Part shown: positions 8,366 through 16,823 of the stretch, piece by piece | How the letters are laid out: each line of letters starts with the position of its first letter | Position numbering within the stretch: the first letter of the stretch is position 1 | Origin: Aureibaculum luteum | GTDB lineage: Bacteria > Bacteroidota > Bacteroidia > Flavobacteriales > Flavobacteriaceae | Direction: 5' to 3' | DNA: 64,000 bases | NCBI RefSeq assembly: GCF_003449015.1 | Contig: NZ_QRGD01000003.1 | Coordinates: forward strand, 62,001-126,000 | Position numbers and translations under genes: made by a program | Notes under the pieces: generated by a model | Database searches by the model: none | What the model saw: the letters and a program-made list of their open reading frames with translations, nothing else | Told to the model about the DNA's origin: nothing

Positions 8366-9304
8366 ATGACAGGTGTTGTAACAAAATCAACGGGGAGTTG
8401 GTATTCGGTAAGGGTTGATAATGACACAGTTATTGATTGCCGGATTAAAGGAAAATTCCGTTTAAGCGGTATAAAAAGTACAAATCCCGTTACAGTAGGA
8501 GACGTTGTTGATTTCGATATGGAAGCTGATAATGAAAATGGTATTATCAATAAAATTCATAAACGAAAGAATTATATTATTAGAAAATCTGTTAATCTAT
8601 CAAAGCAAACGCATATTATTGCTGCAAATATTGATCAGGTTTTTTTATTAGTAACCATAGATAATCCACCAACATCTACCTCATTTATAGATCGCTTTTT
8701 AGCTACTGCTGAAGCCTACTCAATACCAGCGGTAATTTTATTTAATAAAATTGATTTATACAGTAAAGAGTTGTTGGCTAAAAAACAAGCCATTGAAAAA
8801 ACGTATAGAGATATTGGTTATGAATGTCTAGATGTATCTGCCACTGAAAAAATAAATATTGATAAGTTAAAAATATTTATGAAAGATAAAGTGAGTATGT
8901 TTTCAGGACATTCAGGTGTTGGTAAATCAACCTTAATCAATGCTGTTTTTCCTGAGTTAGATTTAAAAACGGCTAAAATATCATCACAGCATAAACAAGG
9001 ACAACACACTACAACATTTGCAGAAATGTTTGTACTGCCTTTCGGCGGATATATTATTGACACCCCTGGAATTAAAGGTTTTGGAGTGGTCGACTTTGAA
9101 AAACATGAAATTGGAGATTATTTTCCTGAATTTTTTGCCATAAAACAACATTGTAAGTTTAACAATTGTTTGCACCTGAACGAACCTGATTGTGCTATTA
9201 AAAAGGCCGTTGAAAATGCTGAAATTTCCGAATCTAGATATGTAAGCTATCTACAATTATTAGAAGGCGAAAATGAAAATTACCGGATTGACGACTGGAG
9301 TTAA
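8366..9304 (+). CDS. rsgA: Ribosome small subunit-dependent GTPase A
   Basis: 312 residues in the circularly permuted GTPase order: an OB-fold N-terminus (to about residue 70), the G4 motif NKID before the P-loop, G1 GHSGVGKST at 181-189, G3 DTPGIKGFG, and a C-terminal zinc knuckle with HCKFNNCLHLNEPDC. RsgA checks late maturation of the 30S subunit and dissociates with GTP hydrolysis. The ATG at 8366 gives the normal length. It follows the M49 peptidase gene closely. Confidence 0.97.
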   Translation: MTGVVTKSTGSWYSVRVDNDTVIDCRIKGKFRLSGIKSTNPVTVGDVVDFDMEADNENGIINKIHKRKNYIIRKSVNLSKQTHIIAANIDQVFLLVTIDNPPTSTSFIDRFLATAEAYSIPAVILFNKIDLYSKELLAKKQAIEKTYRDIGYECLDVSATEKINIDKLKIFMKDKVSMFSGHSGVGKSTLINAVFPELDLKTAKISSQHKQGQHTTTFAEMFVLPFGGYIIDTPGIKGFGVVDFEKHEIGDYFPEFFAIKQHCKFNNCLHLNEPDCAIKKAVENAEISESRYVSYLQLLEGENENYRIDDWS

Positions 9305-9384
9305 AAATTAGCTGGCATTAGCAGCATTCAGTGACAGTAGCAGTTTAAAATTAAATTTCAAATTAAGTTTTGTAATAACCTTAA

Positions 9385-9455
9385 CGAGATTTCCTCAGGC
9401 ATTTTAAACTACTTTTAATTAATAAAATTACTGGTATGCCTTCGCTATGACATGG
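9385..9455. repeat. Degenerate dispersed repeat, copy 1
   Basis: This non-coding stretch after rsgA shares ordered blocks with 16631-16714: CGAG, a TTC-TCAGG-like block, ATTTTAAA, CTTTTA, and a final CC-TCGC-ATGACA-GGTT. The order and the end block suggest one ancestral element. It lies between convergent genes. Confidence 0.4.
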
Positions 9456-9468
9456 TTACAAATAGTGT

Positions 9469-10452
9469 CTAGTCTTGTGGATAAATCAACCCAACTTCAC
9501 ATCTAACTTCGTCTAAGATAGAAATCAAATCCATACTGTTTTTATGTGACCAATGTTTGCTTTCAATTTGATTATTTTTCAAACAATTATGACATTCCAT
9601 AATTTCATGTGAAAACCCAATCCCTTTTGTAGGTAATTCAAACACCTCTTCTTTCCCGTTTTTAACTAAGGTATAACCTTGAGCCATATGCCATTGGTTA
9701 TGGATATAAATTTCACCTTCAGAACCACTAATACGAGCAATCATTTTGGCGTTTGACATAAAACCACTGTACAATATGGCTTGTGCATTTTCATAATGAA
9801 AAATCATTGAAGATTGAACATCGCACTTTGTAGCTTCATTAAAAATAGATTTTGCCAAAATTTCTTTTGGTTTACCCAATAAAGCATAGGTTAAAAAGGC
9901 TGGGTATATACCTATATCTAATAATGCTCCACCTCCTAATTTCAAATCAAAAACTCTACTATCTAATGAATGGTTTGATTTAAAAGAAAAATCAGCATTT
10001 ATGAATTTTATATCGCCAATTTCACCACTATCAATTATTTTTTTTATGGCAACAAATGTTGGGTTAAACCGTGTCCATAAACCTTCCATAAAGAAAAGTC
10101 CTTTTTCTTTGGACAAAGCTATCATTTTTGCAGCTTCTACCTTATTAATCGCTAACGGCTTTTCACTCAACACATGTTTATTATGTTGCATCGCTTTTAA
10201 GCTCAATTCACAATGTGAACTGTGTGGCGTGGCTATATAAACAATATCTACATCTCCATCTAAAAACAATTCATCATAACTATCATAACACTTTTTTGAA
10301 TTGTGCTTTTCTCCAAAACTTTTTGCTTTTTCAATACTACGAGAAGCTACAGCTTGTAGCTCTGCATCTTCCATTAAGGCCAAATCACTAGCAAATTTAT
10401 TAGCTATGTTTCCACAACCTATAATGCCCCATTTAATTTTTACTTTATCCAT
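9469..10452 (-). CDS. Gfo/Idh/MocA family NAD(P)-dependent oxidoreductase
   Basis: 327 residues. The Rossmann motif IKWGIIGCGNIANKFA lies at the N-terminus, the family signature EKPLAINKVEA (about 96-106) is present, and GGGALLDIGIYP marks the C-terminal domain. Such enzymes oxidise or reduce sugars, inositols or related polyols in the cytoplasm; the closest match by general sequence is the dihydrodiol/glucose-fructose oxidoreductase group. No neighbour fixes a substrate. It has no signal peptide, unlike the second family member at 25478. Confidence 0.85.
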   Translation of the reverse strand: MDKVKIKWGIIGCGNIANKFASDLALMEDAELQAVASRSIEKAKSFGEKHNSKKCYDSYDELFLDGDVDIVYIATPHSSHCELSLKAMQHNKHVLSEKPLAINKVEAAKMIALSKEKGLFFMEGLWTRFNPTFVAIKKIIDSGEIGDIKFINADFSFKSNHSLDSRVFDLKLGGGALLDIGIYPAFLTYALLGKPKEILAKSIFNEATKCDVQSSMIFHYENAQAILYSGFMSNAKMIARISGSEGEIYIHNQWHMAQGYTLVKNGKEEVFELPTKGIGFSHEIMECHNCLKNNQIESKHWSHKNSMDLISILDEVRCEVGLIYPQD

Positions 10453-10523
10453 AATCTTTATAAAAGAACAATATTACGAAAAGTATTATTATATTTAAAA
10501 TTTTAAACCACCCAAAACTACTT

Positions 10524-12002
10524 ATGACAGATTACGGTTTCCTTTCCATTTTACCCCCAGTATTAGCCATAATTTTAGCCTTAAAAACCAAACAAGTATA
10601 TGTATCCTTGGTGTTAGGTATTTGGTTATCATGGCTTATCATGAGCGATTGGAACTTTTTAGAAGGTACTTTGGCTACATTAGAAGGTTTTGTAAATGTT
10701 TTTAAATCGGAAGGAAATACCAGAACCATAATGTTTAGTGCTTTAGTCGGTGCTTTATTACTATTTATTCAATACTCTCGTGGAGTTGAAGGTTTTGTGA
10801 ATCAGTTAAATAAACTCATTGTTTATTTTGAAAATAAACAAAGTGGGTATAGCCGCGTAGTGGTTCAATTATTAGCTTTTTTAACTGGAATGGCTCTTTT
10901 TGTTGAAACCAGTATTAGTTCTTTAACGGTAGGTACCATTTATCGTCCCGTTTTTGATAAACTTAAAATTCCTCGTGAAAAATTAGCATATATAGCAGAT
11001 TCAAGCTCAGCTCCATCGTCTATTTTAATACCCTTTAATGCGTGGGGTGCTTTTATAATGGGCTTATTATTAACTCAAGGTGTTGAGAATCCTTTTGGTG
11101 TTTTAATGTCTTCTATAAAATATAATTTTTACCCAATTATAGCATTGATTTTAGTTGTAGTTATTATCGTTTCAAAAAAGGATTTTGGTCCAATGGCTAA
11201 AGCTGAAAAACGAACGCGTGATACCGGAAAACTATTAAATGACGGCTCTAAACCAATGATTTCTGAAGCCGTAACCTCTTATAAGCCGAAAGAAGGCATT
11301 CCTGCTAGGGCTTTTAATATGATTGTCCCTTTGGCAACTATGGTTATTATGATGCCTGTTTGGCTGGCATATACGGGATGGAATAATGTTACAGACGCTA
11401 CCTCTTGGTTTAATCATTTTGTAACGTCTTTAGGTGAAGGCTCTGGTTCTTCTTCCGTACTTTATGCTGTTACTACCTCTATAGTTGTTGCCATGATATT
11501 ATACCGCTCGCAAGGATTAATGCGAAGTAGAGAAATGGTTGACCTCATTTTAAAAGGAATTAGTGAATTGATGCCGTTGGCGTTATTAATGTTATTAGCT
11601 TTTGCTATTGGAGATGCTTGTAAAGCATTGGGCACAGGACAGTTTGTTGCCAACTGGTCTAAAGACTGGTTATCACCTGAATTTTTACCTGCTATTGTAT
11701 TTATCATTAGCTCTTTTATAGCCTTTTCTACAGGAACCTCATGGGGAACATTTGCCATAATGTTAGCCATTTCAATACCAATGGCTAATTTACACGGTTC
11801 AGATGTTACCTTGGTAGTTGCTGCAACATTGGGTGGTGGTATTTTTGGTGATCACTGCTCCCCTATATCAGACACCTCCATAATTTCCTCCATGGCATCG
11901 GCCAGTGACCATATTGACCATGTACGAACACAACTGCCGTATGCATTGTTTGGTGGGGCAATTACGGTGATTTTATATTTAATTTTAGGATTTACAATGT
12001 AA
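10524..12002 (+). CDS. NhaC-family Na+/H+ antiporter
   Basis: 492 residues with about 11-12 hydrophobic segments and almost no soluble part apart from the loop around residues 215-255. Features of the NhaC family are the early motif SLVLGIWLSWL, the SISSLTVGTIYRPVFD and DSSSAPSSILIPFNAWGA segments, and near the end FSTGTSWGTFAIMLAISIP and GDHCSPISDTSIISSMAS. It probably exchanges cytoplasmic Na+ for H+ at the inner membrane, which suits a marine bacterium; amino-acid exchange, as in some NhaC relatives, is not excluded. Single gene, divergent from the oxidoreductase on its left. Confidence 0.85.
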   Translation: MTDYGFLSILPPVLAIILALKTKQVYVSLVLGIWLSWLIMSDWNFLEGTLATLEGFVNVFKSEGNTRTIMFSALVGALLLFIQYSRGVEGFVNQLNKLIVYFENKQSGYSRVVVQLLAFLTGMALFVETSISSLTVGTIYRPVFDKLKIPREKLAYIADSSSAPSSILIPFNAWGAFIMGLLLTQGVENPFGVLMSSIKYNFYPIIALILVVVIIVSKKDFGPMAKAEKRTRDTGKLLNDGSKPMISEAVTSYKPKEGIPARAFNMIVPLATMVIMMPVWLAYTGWNNVTDATSWFNHFVTSLGEGSGSSSVLYAVTTSIVVAMILYRSQGLMRSREMVDLILKGISELMPLALLMLLAFAIGDACKALGTGQFVANWSKDWLSPEFLPAIVFIISSFIAFSTGTSWGTFAIMLAISIPMANLHGSDVTLVVAATLGGGIFGDHCSPISDTSIISSMASASDHIDHVRTQLPYALFGGAITVILYLILGFTM

Positions 12003-12065
12003 AAAAGGTAAGAGGTACAAGGTTGGAAGTCCGAGATGAAAAAAGATGGAAGAACGAAGTCGCTT

Positions 12066-12569
12066 TTAACCTAACTCCTTTTGGTATAAATTATAGACAC
12101 CCAAGGGTAATTCCTTTTGTCTCACTAATATAAACCCAAGGTTTTCGTAGTATGTACAAAGTTTAGTGTTTGTAGCATCACAATCCAATCTTAAATACTC
12201 ATAATCATCCTTTTTCGCGTTCTTCTCAATTAGTAACACAACCTGTTTTCCCAAATTATTACCAGAAAAAACATTGTCTACAACCAACGAGTGAATATAC
12301 TTTGACTTATCATTCATTTCTCCCCAATAATTTAAATCATTTTCTAAAATTCGGACCATACCCATTACTTTATCATTCTCGTTTTTTATAAAATAAAATT
12401 CATTAGTTAAAAAACCATCTTCCACCCATTTAATTTTCCCTTCAGGGGGATCTTGCCAATAATCCCATTGTTTAACATTTTTTTGCTCCAATGTTTTTGA
12501 TGCCGATTTCAATAAATTGAAAGCTTTTTTTATTTCTTTGGGATTGGCTTGTATTAATGTAAAGTTCAT
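12066..12569 (-). CDS. GNAT family N-acetyltransferase
   Basis: 167 residues with the GNAT core: a central strand KVMGMVRIL, the acetyl-CoA motif with IHSLVVDNVFSGNNLGKQVVLLIEK (pyrophosphate loop around SGNNLGKQ), and the C-terminal LRLDCDATNTKLCTYYENLGFILVR. The pattern of the last segment is that of small-molecule or aminoglycoside-like acetyltransferases. Substrate unknown. Divergent from era, starting about 120 bases from its proposed start. Confidence 0.85.
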   Translation of the reverse strand: MNFTLIQANPKEIKKAFNLLKSASKTLEQKNVKQWDYWQDPPEGKIKWVEDGFLTNEFYFIKNENDKVMGMVRILENDLNYWGEMNDKSKYIHSLVVDNVFSGNNLGKQVVLLIEKNAKKDDYEYLRLDCDATNTKLCTYYENLGFILVRQKELPLGVYNLYQKELG

Positions 12570-12622
12570 TTAACTTGATTAAACTAAGTCTTAAAGATAA
12601 TTATTTATTACATACAATCACA

Positions 12623-12655
12623 AGACCTCACAGGTTTTCAAAACCTGTGAGGTCT
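12623..12655. repeat. Perfect 16-bp palindromic repeat upstream of era
   Basis: Arms AGACCTCACAGGTTTT and its exact complement flank a single C at 12639. A related copy with the core CCTCATAG/CTATGAGG occurs at 25409-25437. In this place, between divergent genes, it is not a terminator; a dispersed REP-like unit is the better reading. Confidence 0.75.
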
Positions 12656-12671
12656 ATCAATAATTTAAACT

Positions 12672-12679
12672 TATCTTTG
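12672..12679 (+). promoter_or_regulatory. Bacteroidetes -7 box (TATCTTTG) of era
   Basis: Matches TAnnTTTG and ends 10 bases before the ATG at 12689, so the mRNA would have a very short leader. This also rules against starts further upstream. Confidence 0.6.
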
Positions 12680-12688
12680 CAAAACAAT

Positions 12689-13582
12689 ATGGAAGAAAAA
12701 AAAATACATAAAGCAGGATTCGTAAACATCATCGGTAATCCAAACGTAGGTAAATCTACACTAATGAACGCCTTTGTAGGTGAACGTTTATCTATCATTA
12801 CCTCAAAAGCTCAAACTACACGACATCGTATTTTGGGAATTGTTAATGGTGAAGATTTTCAGATACTATTTTCTGATACACCAGGTATTATAAAACCTGC
12901 CTATGAACTACAAGCATCAATGATGGACTTTGTCAAATCTGCTTTTGAAGATGCAGATGTGCTTATCTATATGGTTGAAATTGGTGAAAAAGATTTAAAA
13001 GACGAAGCCTTTTTCGAAAAGATTACCAATGCCAAAATTCCCGTTTTGTTATTGATTAATAAAATTGATACATCAAAACAGGAAATCTTGGAAGATCAAA
13101 TGGTGTATTGGCAAGAAAAAGTACCCAATGCCAGAGTTGTTCCTATTTCGGCATTACAGAATTTTAATATTAAGAGCGTGCTCGAAAACATTATAGAACT
13201 GTTACCTGAATCTCCAGCATTTTATCCTAAAGATCAGTTAACGGACAAGCCTGAACGCTTTTTTGTAAATGAAGCCATTAGAGAAAAAATATTAGTACAT
13301 TACAAAAAGGAGATTCCTTATGCTGTAGAAATTGATACAGAAGAATTTGTTGAAGAACCTAATATTATTAAAATCCGTTCTATTATTATGGTTGAGCGTG
13401 AGTCTCAAAAAGGAATTATTATAGGCCATAAAGGTGCAGGATTAAAACGTGTAGGCACGGAAGCCCGTCGTGATTTAGAAAAATTCTTTGATAAAAAAGT
13501 ATATTTAGAACTCTATGTTAAGGTAAACAAAGACTGGCGTTCCAATAAAAATCAGTTGAAAAGGTTTGGATATAAGGAGTAG
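12689..13582 (+). CDS. era: GTPase Era
   Basis: 297 residues from the ATG at 12689. An upstream in-frame ATG at 12575 would put the palindrome and the promoter inside the gene and adds residues absent from the family. G1 GNPNVGKST, G3 DTPGI and G4 NKID are all present, as is the Era-type segment SKAQTTRHRILG. The C-terminal KH domain (about 200-297) has GIIIGHKGAGLKRVG, which binds the 3' end of 16S rRNA. Era acts in 30S assembly and cell-cycle control. Stands alone. Confidence 0.97.
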   Translation: MEEKKIHKAGFVNIIGNPNVGKSTLMNAFVGERLSIITSKAQTTRHRILGIVNGEDFQILFSDTPGIIKPAYELQASMMDFVKSAFEDADVLIYMVEIGEKDLKDEAFFEKITNAKIPVLLLINKIDTSKQEILEDQMVYWQEKVPNARVVPISALQNFNIKSVLENIIELLPESPAFYPKDQLTDKPERFFVNEAIREKILVHYKKEIPYAVEIDTEEFVEEPNIIKIRSIIMVERESQKGIIIGHKGAGLKRVGTEARRDLEKFFDKKVYLELYVKVNKDWRSNKNQLKRFGYKE

Positions 13583-13767
13583 GTTAAGACGTACTATTGT
13601 AAAAAAATAAATGAAAATTCGAACTAAAAAAATAATTATTAGTTCCAATCTCCTTAAGATTTAAAAAAGTATTGACTCCCAAATTTTCAATTTGGCAGAA
13701 ATTAAATAATAAATTTAATGTTAACCTTTTAAAAAATAAATCATAAAAGAAGTAATTAAAAACTTTT

Positions 13768-14340
13768 ATGATGAAAAATTTTGTTTATTTAGACTTAACA
13801 TTCGTTACTTTTTTACTAATCAGTTGTGACACTGAATTAGCCGAAATAGATAATGACGCCCCAGAAATATCCATCTCAATTTCAGGGCCGGGTGTAGAGG
13901 TGACTCTAGACAATAACATGGTTACCTCTGATATAGAAATTAACTTGTTACAAAATTCGATATATACGTTTACCATTTCTGCAAATGATGGAGGTACAGG
14001 AGGTTTAGAACAGTTCATTTACCAAACTGATTACCGCAATTTTGAAAGAATTTCTGCCGTACCAGACAATTTCATCATCACAACAGTAGATAACCCCGGT
14101 GATGACCGAGATTTTATACAATACGACTGGTTAGGAGATAGATCAAATCCAAAAAGTGGAATGATTGGAGGCGGAACGTATAAAACACTTCCATTACCAC
14201 CAACACATGGGTTACCATCAAGTTCTTTTATTGTAGGTGAAGCAATGGATTTTAGAAATAGCGGTGGGGTAAACAACCAAACTAGAAAGTATTTTAACCT
14301 TACCATTGTTAGAGAAAACCCCGGTGTTGTTCAATTATAA
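13768..14340 (+). CDS. Lipoprotein of unknown function
   Basis: 190 residues. The N-terminus is a lipoprotein signal (VTFLLISC, Cys20). The mature part has the look of a single beta-sandwich: PEISISISGPGVEVTLDN, then YTFTISANDGGTGGLEQFIYQTD, which resembles Ig-like or PKD-type folds. I recognise no family. It is preceded by a 185-base space and followed by a long perfect inverted repeat, so it is probably transcribed alone. Placement on the cell surface is plausible for Bacteroidetes lipoproteins but not shown. Confidence 0.65.
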   Translation: MMKNFVYLDLTFVTFLLISCDTELAEIDNDAPEISISISGPGVEVTLDNNMVTSDIEINLLQNSIYTFTISANDGGTGGLEQFIYQTDYRNFERISAVPDNFIITTVDNPGDDRDFIQYDWLGDRSNPKSGMIGGGTYKTLPLPPTHGLPSSSFIVGEAMDFRNSGGVNNQTRKYFNLTIVRENPGVVQL

Positions 14341-14456
14341 AACCAGTACGAACCACTGTCTATTTAAGACAACTGTGAAATCATTTTAATAGGCTTCCCA
14401 TTGTATATTTCTTTGGAGCAGCACCTAAATAGTTATCCCCATAATTTCTGACATAC

Positions 14457-14503
14457 AAGTGAAATTGTTAAATCTTAGTAAAGATTTAACAATTTCACTT
14501 TAT
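14457..14503 (+). terminator. Perfect 20-bp inverted repeat after the lipoprotein gene
   Basis: Arms of 20 bp (14457-14476 and 14481-14500) with a 4-base loop AGTA. AT-rich, with only a weak T tract, 117 bases after the stop codon. Either a terminator or a mobile palindrome; terminator preferred from its place between tandem genes. Confidence 0.5.
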
Positions 14504-14554
14504 AGAAAATACTCAAATACAATACCTTGCATCCATTATTTTTATTAAAAATTA

Positions 14555-15091
14555 ATGATCAAGAACAGCATACCACTTTTTATTGTAACACTTTTGCTGA
14601 GTATAAGCGTCAGTTGTAACAAGCAGAAAACAACAAATACCACAGAAAAGGTAGCTGTTGACGTACTTCAAACTGAAATACCTGTCTACGACTTTAACCA
14701 ATTAGAACCACTACTCTATACCGAGAGTGATAAAATTTATATCGTAAACTTTTGGGCCATGTGGTGTGCTCCGTGCGTTAAAGAATTGCCTTATTTACAA
14801 GAGTTTGCTACTCAAAACCCAGAAATAGAATTGATTCTGGTAAGTCTCGATTTTACAAAAGATATAGAAACGAAACTAAAACCGTTTTTAAAGAAAAATA
14901 ATATTACTGAAAAGGTGGTTTTATTAGATGATCCTGATGCCAATGCATGGATAGATAAAATAGACCCCAATTGGTCAGGTGCCATTCCATTTACCATAAT
15001 TTTTAACAATAAAAAACGTCTATTTTTTGAACGTGCTTTCGAAGATTTGAAAGATTTAGAAAATGAAATTAATAAAATACGTAACCACTAA
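14555..15091 (+). CDS. TlpA-like thioredoxin lipoprotein
   Basis: 178 residues. A lipoprotein signal (SISVSC, Cys21) is followed by a thioredoxin fold with the active-site motif WCAPC at Trp70-Cys74 in the context VNFWAMWCAPCVKELPYL, and a cis-Pro segment GAIPFTIIF late in the domain. TlpA/ResA-like proteins keep Cys residues reduced outside the cytoplasm, for example in cytochrome c maturation. It is 15 bases upstream of another thioredoxin-fold lipoprotein, so the two probably form an operon and act on the same envelope side. Confidence 0.9.
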   Translation: MIKNSIPLFIVTLLLSISVSCNKQKTTNTTEKVAVDVLQTEIPVYDFNQLEPLLYTESDKIYIVNFWAMWCAPCVKELPYLQEFATQNPEIELILVSLDFTKDIETKLKPFLKKNNITEKVVLLDDPDANAWIDKIDPNWSGAIPFTIIFNNKKRLFFERAFEDLKDLENEINKIRNH

Positions 15092-15106
15092 TAATAAATT
15101 TTAAAA

Positions 15107-15868
15107 ATGAAAAAAATCAATTTACTAATAGCATTTGTCTTTATAACGGCAAGTATCATTTCATGTAAAGATAAACCTGCAAACGATAAAGACGTTGCAA
15201 CCACAGAGCAACATGAAGGCCCTGGTGATCACCCACCAAAAGGAGAAGGTCATCCACCAAGAGGAGACGGTGATAGAAAGGGACCTCCAAAAGGCGGACT
15301 TCCTGAGCAAACAAAAACCCTTGAAGAAATTGGAGGCTATAAAATAGGTGATGTAGCTACTGATTTTAATCTCAAAAATGTGGATGGCAATATGGTTTCT
15401 TTAGCGGGTATAAAAGATGCGAAAGGCTACATTGTGACGTTTACGTGCAATGGATGTCCTTTTTCTGTACTTTATGAAGATCGTTTAATTGAATTACATA
15501 ACAAGTACGCGAGTCAAGGCTATTCAGTCATTGCTATTAATCCGAATACGGCATCAGGTGGTGAAAACGAAAGTTACGAAGCCATGCAAAAACGTGCGAA
15601 GGAAAAAGGATTCCCTTTTGCATATCTCGTTGACGAAGGTCAAAAAGTAGCACCTCAATATGGTGCGGTAAGAACACCTCATGTATTTTTACTAGATAAA
15701 GATAGAAAAGCACAATATATTGGTACCATTGATGACAATTCAAGAGCTCCAGAAAACGTAAAAGTAAAATACGTTGAAGATGCTATTAAAGCATTAGAAA
15801 ATGAAGAAAAACCAAACCCTAATTTTACAAAGGCGATTGGTTGTCCTGTTAAACCTCATAAAGCTTAA
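15107..15868 (+). CDS. Redoxin (AhpC/TSA-like) lipoprotein with a Gly/Pro/His-rich linker
   Basis: 253 residues. Lipoprotein signal with Cys20 (SIISC), then a low-complexity linker at about 34-68 rich in Gly, Pro, Lys and His (repeated HPPKGEG-like units), then a thioredoxin-fold domain starting KIGDVATDFNLKNVDG. The active site is FTCNGCPFS with Cys114 and Cys117; the cis-Pro segment is VRTPHVFLLD. CxxC with this context points to a peroxiredoxin-like or thiol-disulfide role in the periplasm. The linker could bind metal through its histidines, which is a guess. Co-transcribed with the TlpA-like gene. Confidence 0.85.
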   Translation: MKKINLLIAFVFITASIISCKDKPANDKDVATTEQHEGPGDHPPKGEGHPPRGDGDRKGPPKGGLPEQTKTLEEIGGYKIGDVATDFNLKNVDGNMVSLAGIKDAKGYIVTFTCNGCPFSVLYEDRLIELHNKYASQGYSVIAINPNTASGGENESYEAMQKRAKEKGFPFAYLVDEGQKVAPQYGAVRTPHVFLLDKDRKAQYIGTIDDNSRAPENVKVKYVEDAIKALENEEKPNPNFTKAIGCPVKPHKA

Positions 15869-15898
15869 TTTAATATTCAGATTCTTTCTGACTATAAC

Positions 15899-15942
15899 AA
15901 AAAAGAGGTAAAAAATAGACAATTATTTTTTACCTCTTTTTT
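15899..15942. terminator. Bidirectional terminator
   Basis: A perfect 19-bp inverted repeat (15899-15917 and 15924-15942) around the loop GACAAT, with A-rich left and T-rich right flanks, so it works on both strands. It lies between the redoxin gene and the convergent Mur-ligase-like gene. Confidence 0.85.
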
Positions 15943-15959
15943 ATGTTAACACCTTAAGT

Positions 15960-16520
15960 TTAATCTCTAAATTCTCCAACGGCTTCGTAAAAATCATCTT
16001 CGTCTACACCCATATGTTGGCAGATCCATTTTGCACCCAACAGGTGTTTAATGTCATTTTCATTCGTTATTTCTAAGGGTAATTTGCCTTCATTGGTATC
16101 TATAAAGTAGACCTCATTTTCGAATGAATAATCTGGAGCTTTATAAGGATATTTTTTAATGGTATTTGTACTCGACTCTACTATTAGTTTAACAGCTGCA
16201 ACTTCTTCATAATAGACTAACATCCCTCCATTAGTAATAGAATTTACAAAACCTGCAGTGTGTATCTCAGGGTTCACATCAATTACAAGTGCTATATTCC
16301 CTTTTAAGGCATCGGCATTTTTAGCTGCTTCAATTACAATAAATTCGTTGCTTTCATCAATAGATTGTTTGCCATTAGCTAAAACAAAATCAACTTGTTT
16401 ATTATGATAATTTAAAACATGAAGTAACATAGCTGTGATGTTATTTTCATCTTTAGAAGCTAAGATAACAACTCTCGTTTTGCCTTGAACTTGTTGGTAT
16501 AATTGTTGTTCTGAAATCAT
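15960..16520 (-). CDS. Truncated, P-loop-less Mur ligase-like protein
   Basis: 186 residues from the ATG at 16520; the longer reading to 16604 adds a hydrophobic stretch of poor quality. The sequence looks like a shortened central domain of the Bacteroidetes peptidoglycan synthetase (Mpl/MurC type): AMLLHVLNYHNKQVDFV, then NEFIVIEAA, then FVNSITNGGMLVYYEE, then LPLEITNENDIKHLLGAKWICQHMGVDEDDFYEAVGEF. Where active enzymes have the ATP loop GTHGKTT, this protein has ASKDENNIT, and the C-terminal ligand domain is missing. A catalytic ligase role is therefore unlikely. It may be a relic or a regulator. The Mur-ligase relation rests on memory of the family and should be treated as probable. Confidence 0.6.
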   Translation of the reverse strand: MISEQQLYQQVQGKTRVVILASKDENNITAMLLHVLNYHNKQVDFVLANGKQSIDESNEFIVIEAAKNADALKGNIALVIDVNPEIHTAGFVNSITNGGMLVYYEEVAAVKLIVESSTNTIKKYPYKAPDYSFENEVYFIDTNEGKLPLEITNENDIKHLLGAKWICQHMGVDEDDFYEAVGEFRD

Positions 16521-16823
16521 TGTGTAAAAATAAATAAAATACAAATTACAAGCACTAAAAAATAAATAACAAATAAATTCTAAAAATGAAAGTCCAAATA
16601 ACAATTGTGACCATCTAACAATAAAAATTTCGAGTAAGATTCATAAGGTTGCCATGGGTATTTTAAATAGTTCTTTTACGACACTATTATATGAATCCCT
16701 CGCAATGACAGGTTTGTGAAAATTAGTGAAATTAGCGTCTTACTCATCAAAACGACCACTTTACTCAATATTAATTGTAATTTTAGGTTATACTATCGTT
16801 ATTTGTTTTCTAATAAAAGAATT
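16521..16823. other. 303-base intergenic space between divergent genes
   Basis: Holds a degenerate dispersed repeat at about 16631-16714 and otherwise nothing I can support. No TAnnTTTG box sits at a proper distance from either start codon. Confidence 0.6.
16631..16714. repeat. Degenerate dispersed repeat, copy 2
   Basis: Ordered blocks shared with 9385-9455, ending CCCTCGCAATGACAGGTT. Both copies are non-coding and near gene ends. Confidence 0.4.

Noticed and set aside
12575-12688. A longer Era reading beginning at 12575
   Set aside because: It would place a palindromic repeat and the -7 box inside the gene and adds residues that the family lacks.
16716-16823. Start of the alpha-2-macroglobulin at 16716
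   Set aside because: The extension has no conserved look and hides a good signal peptide that begins at 16824.
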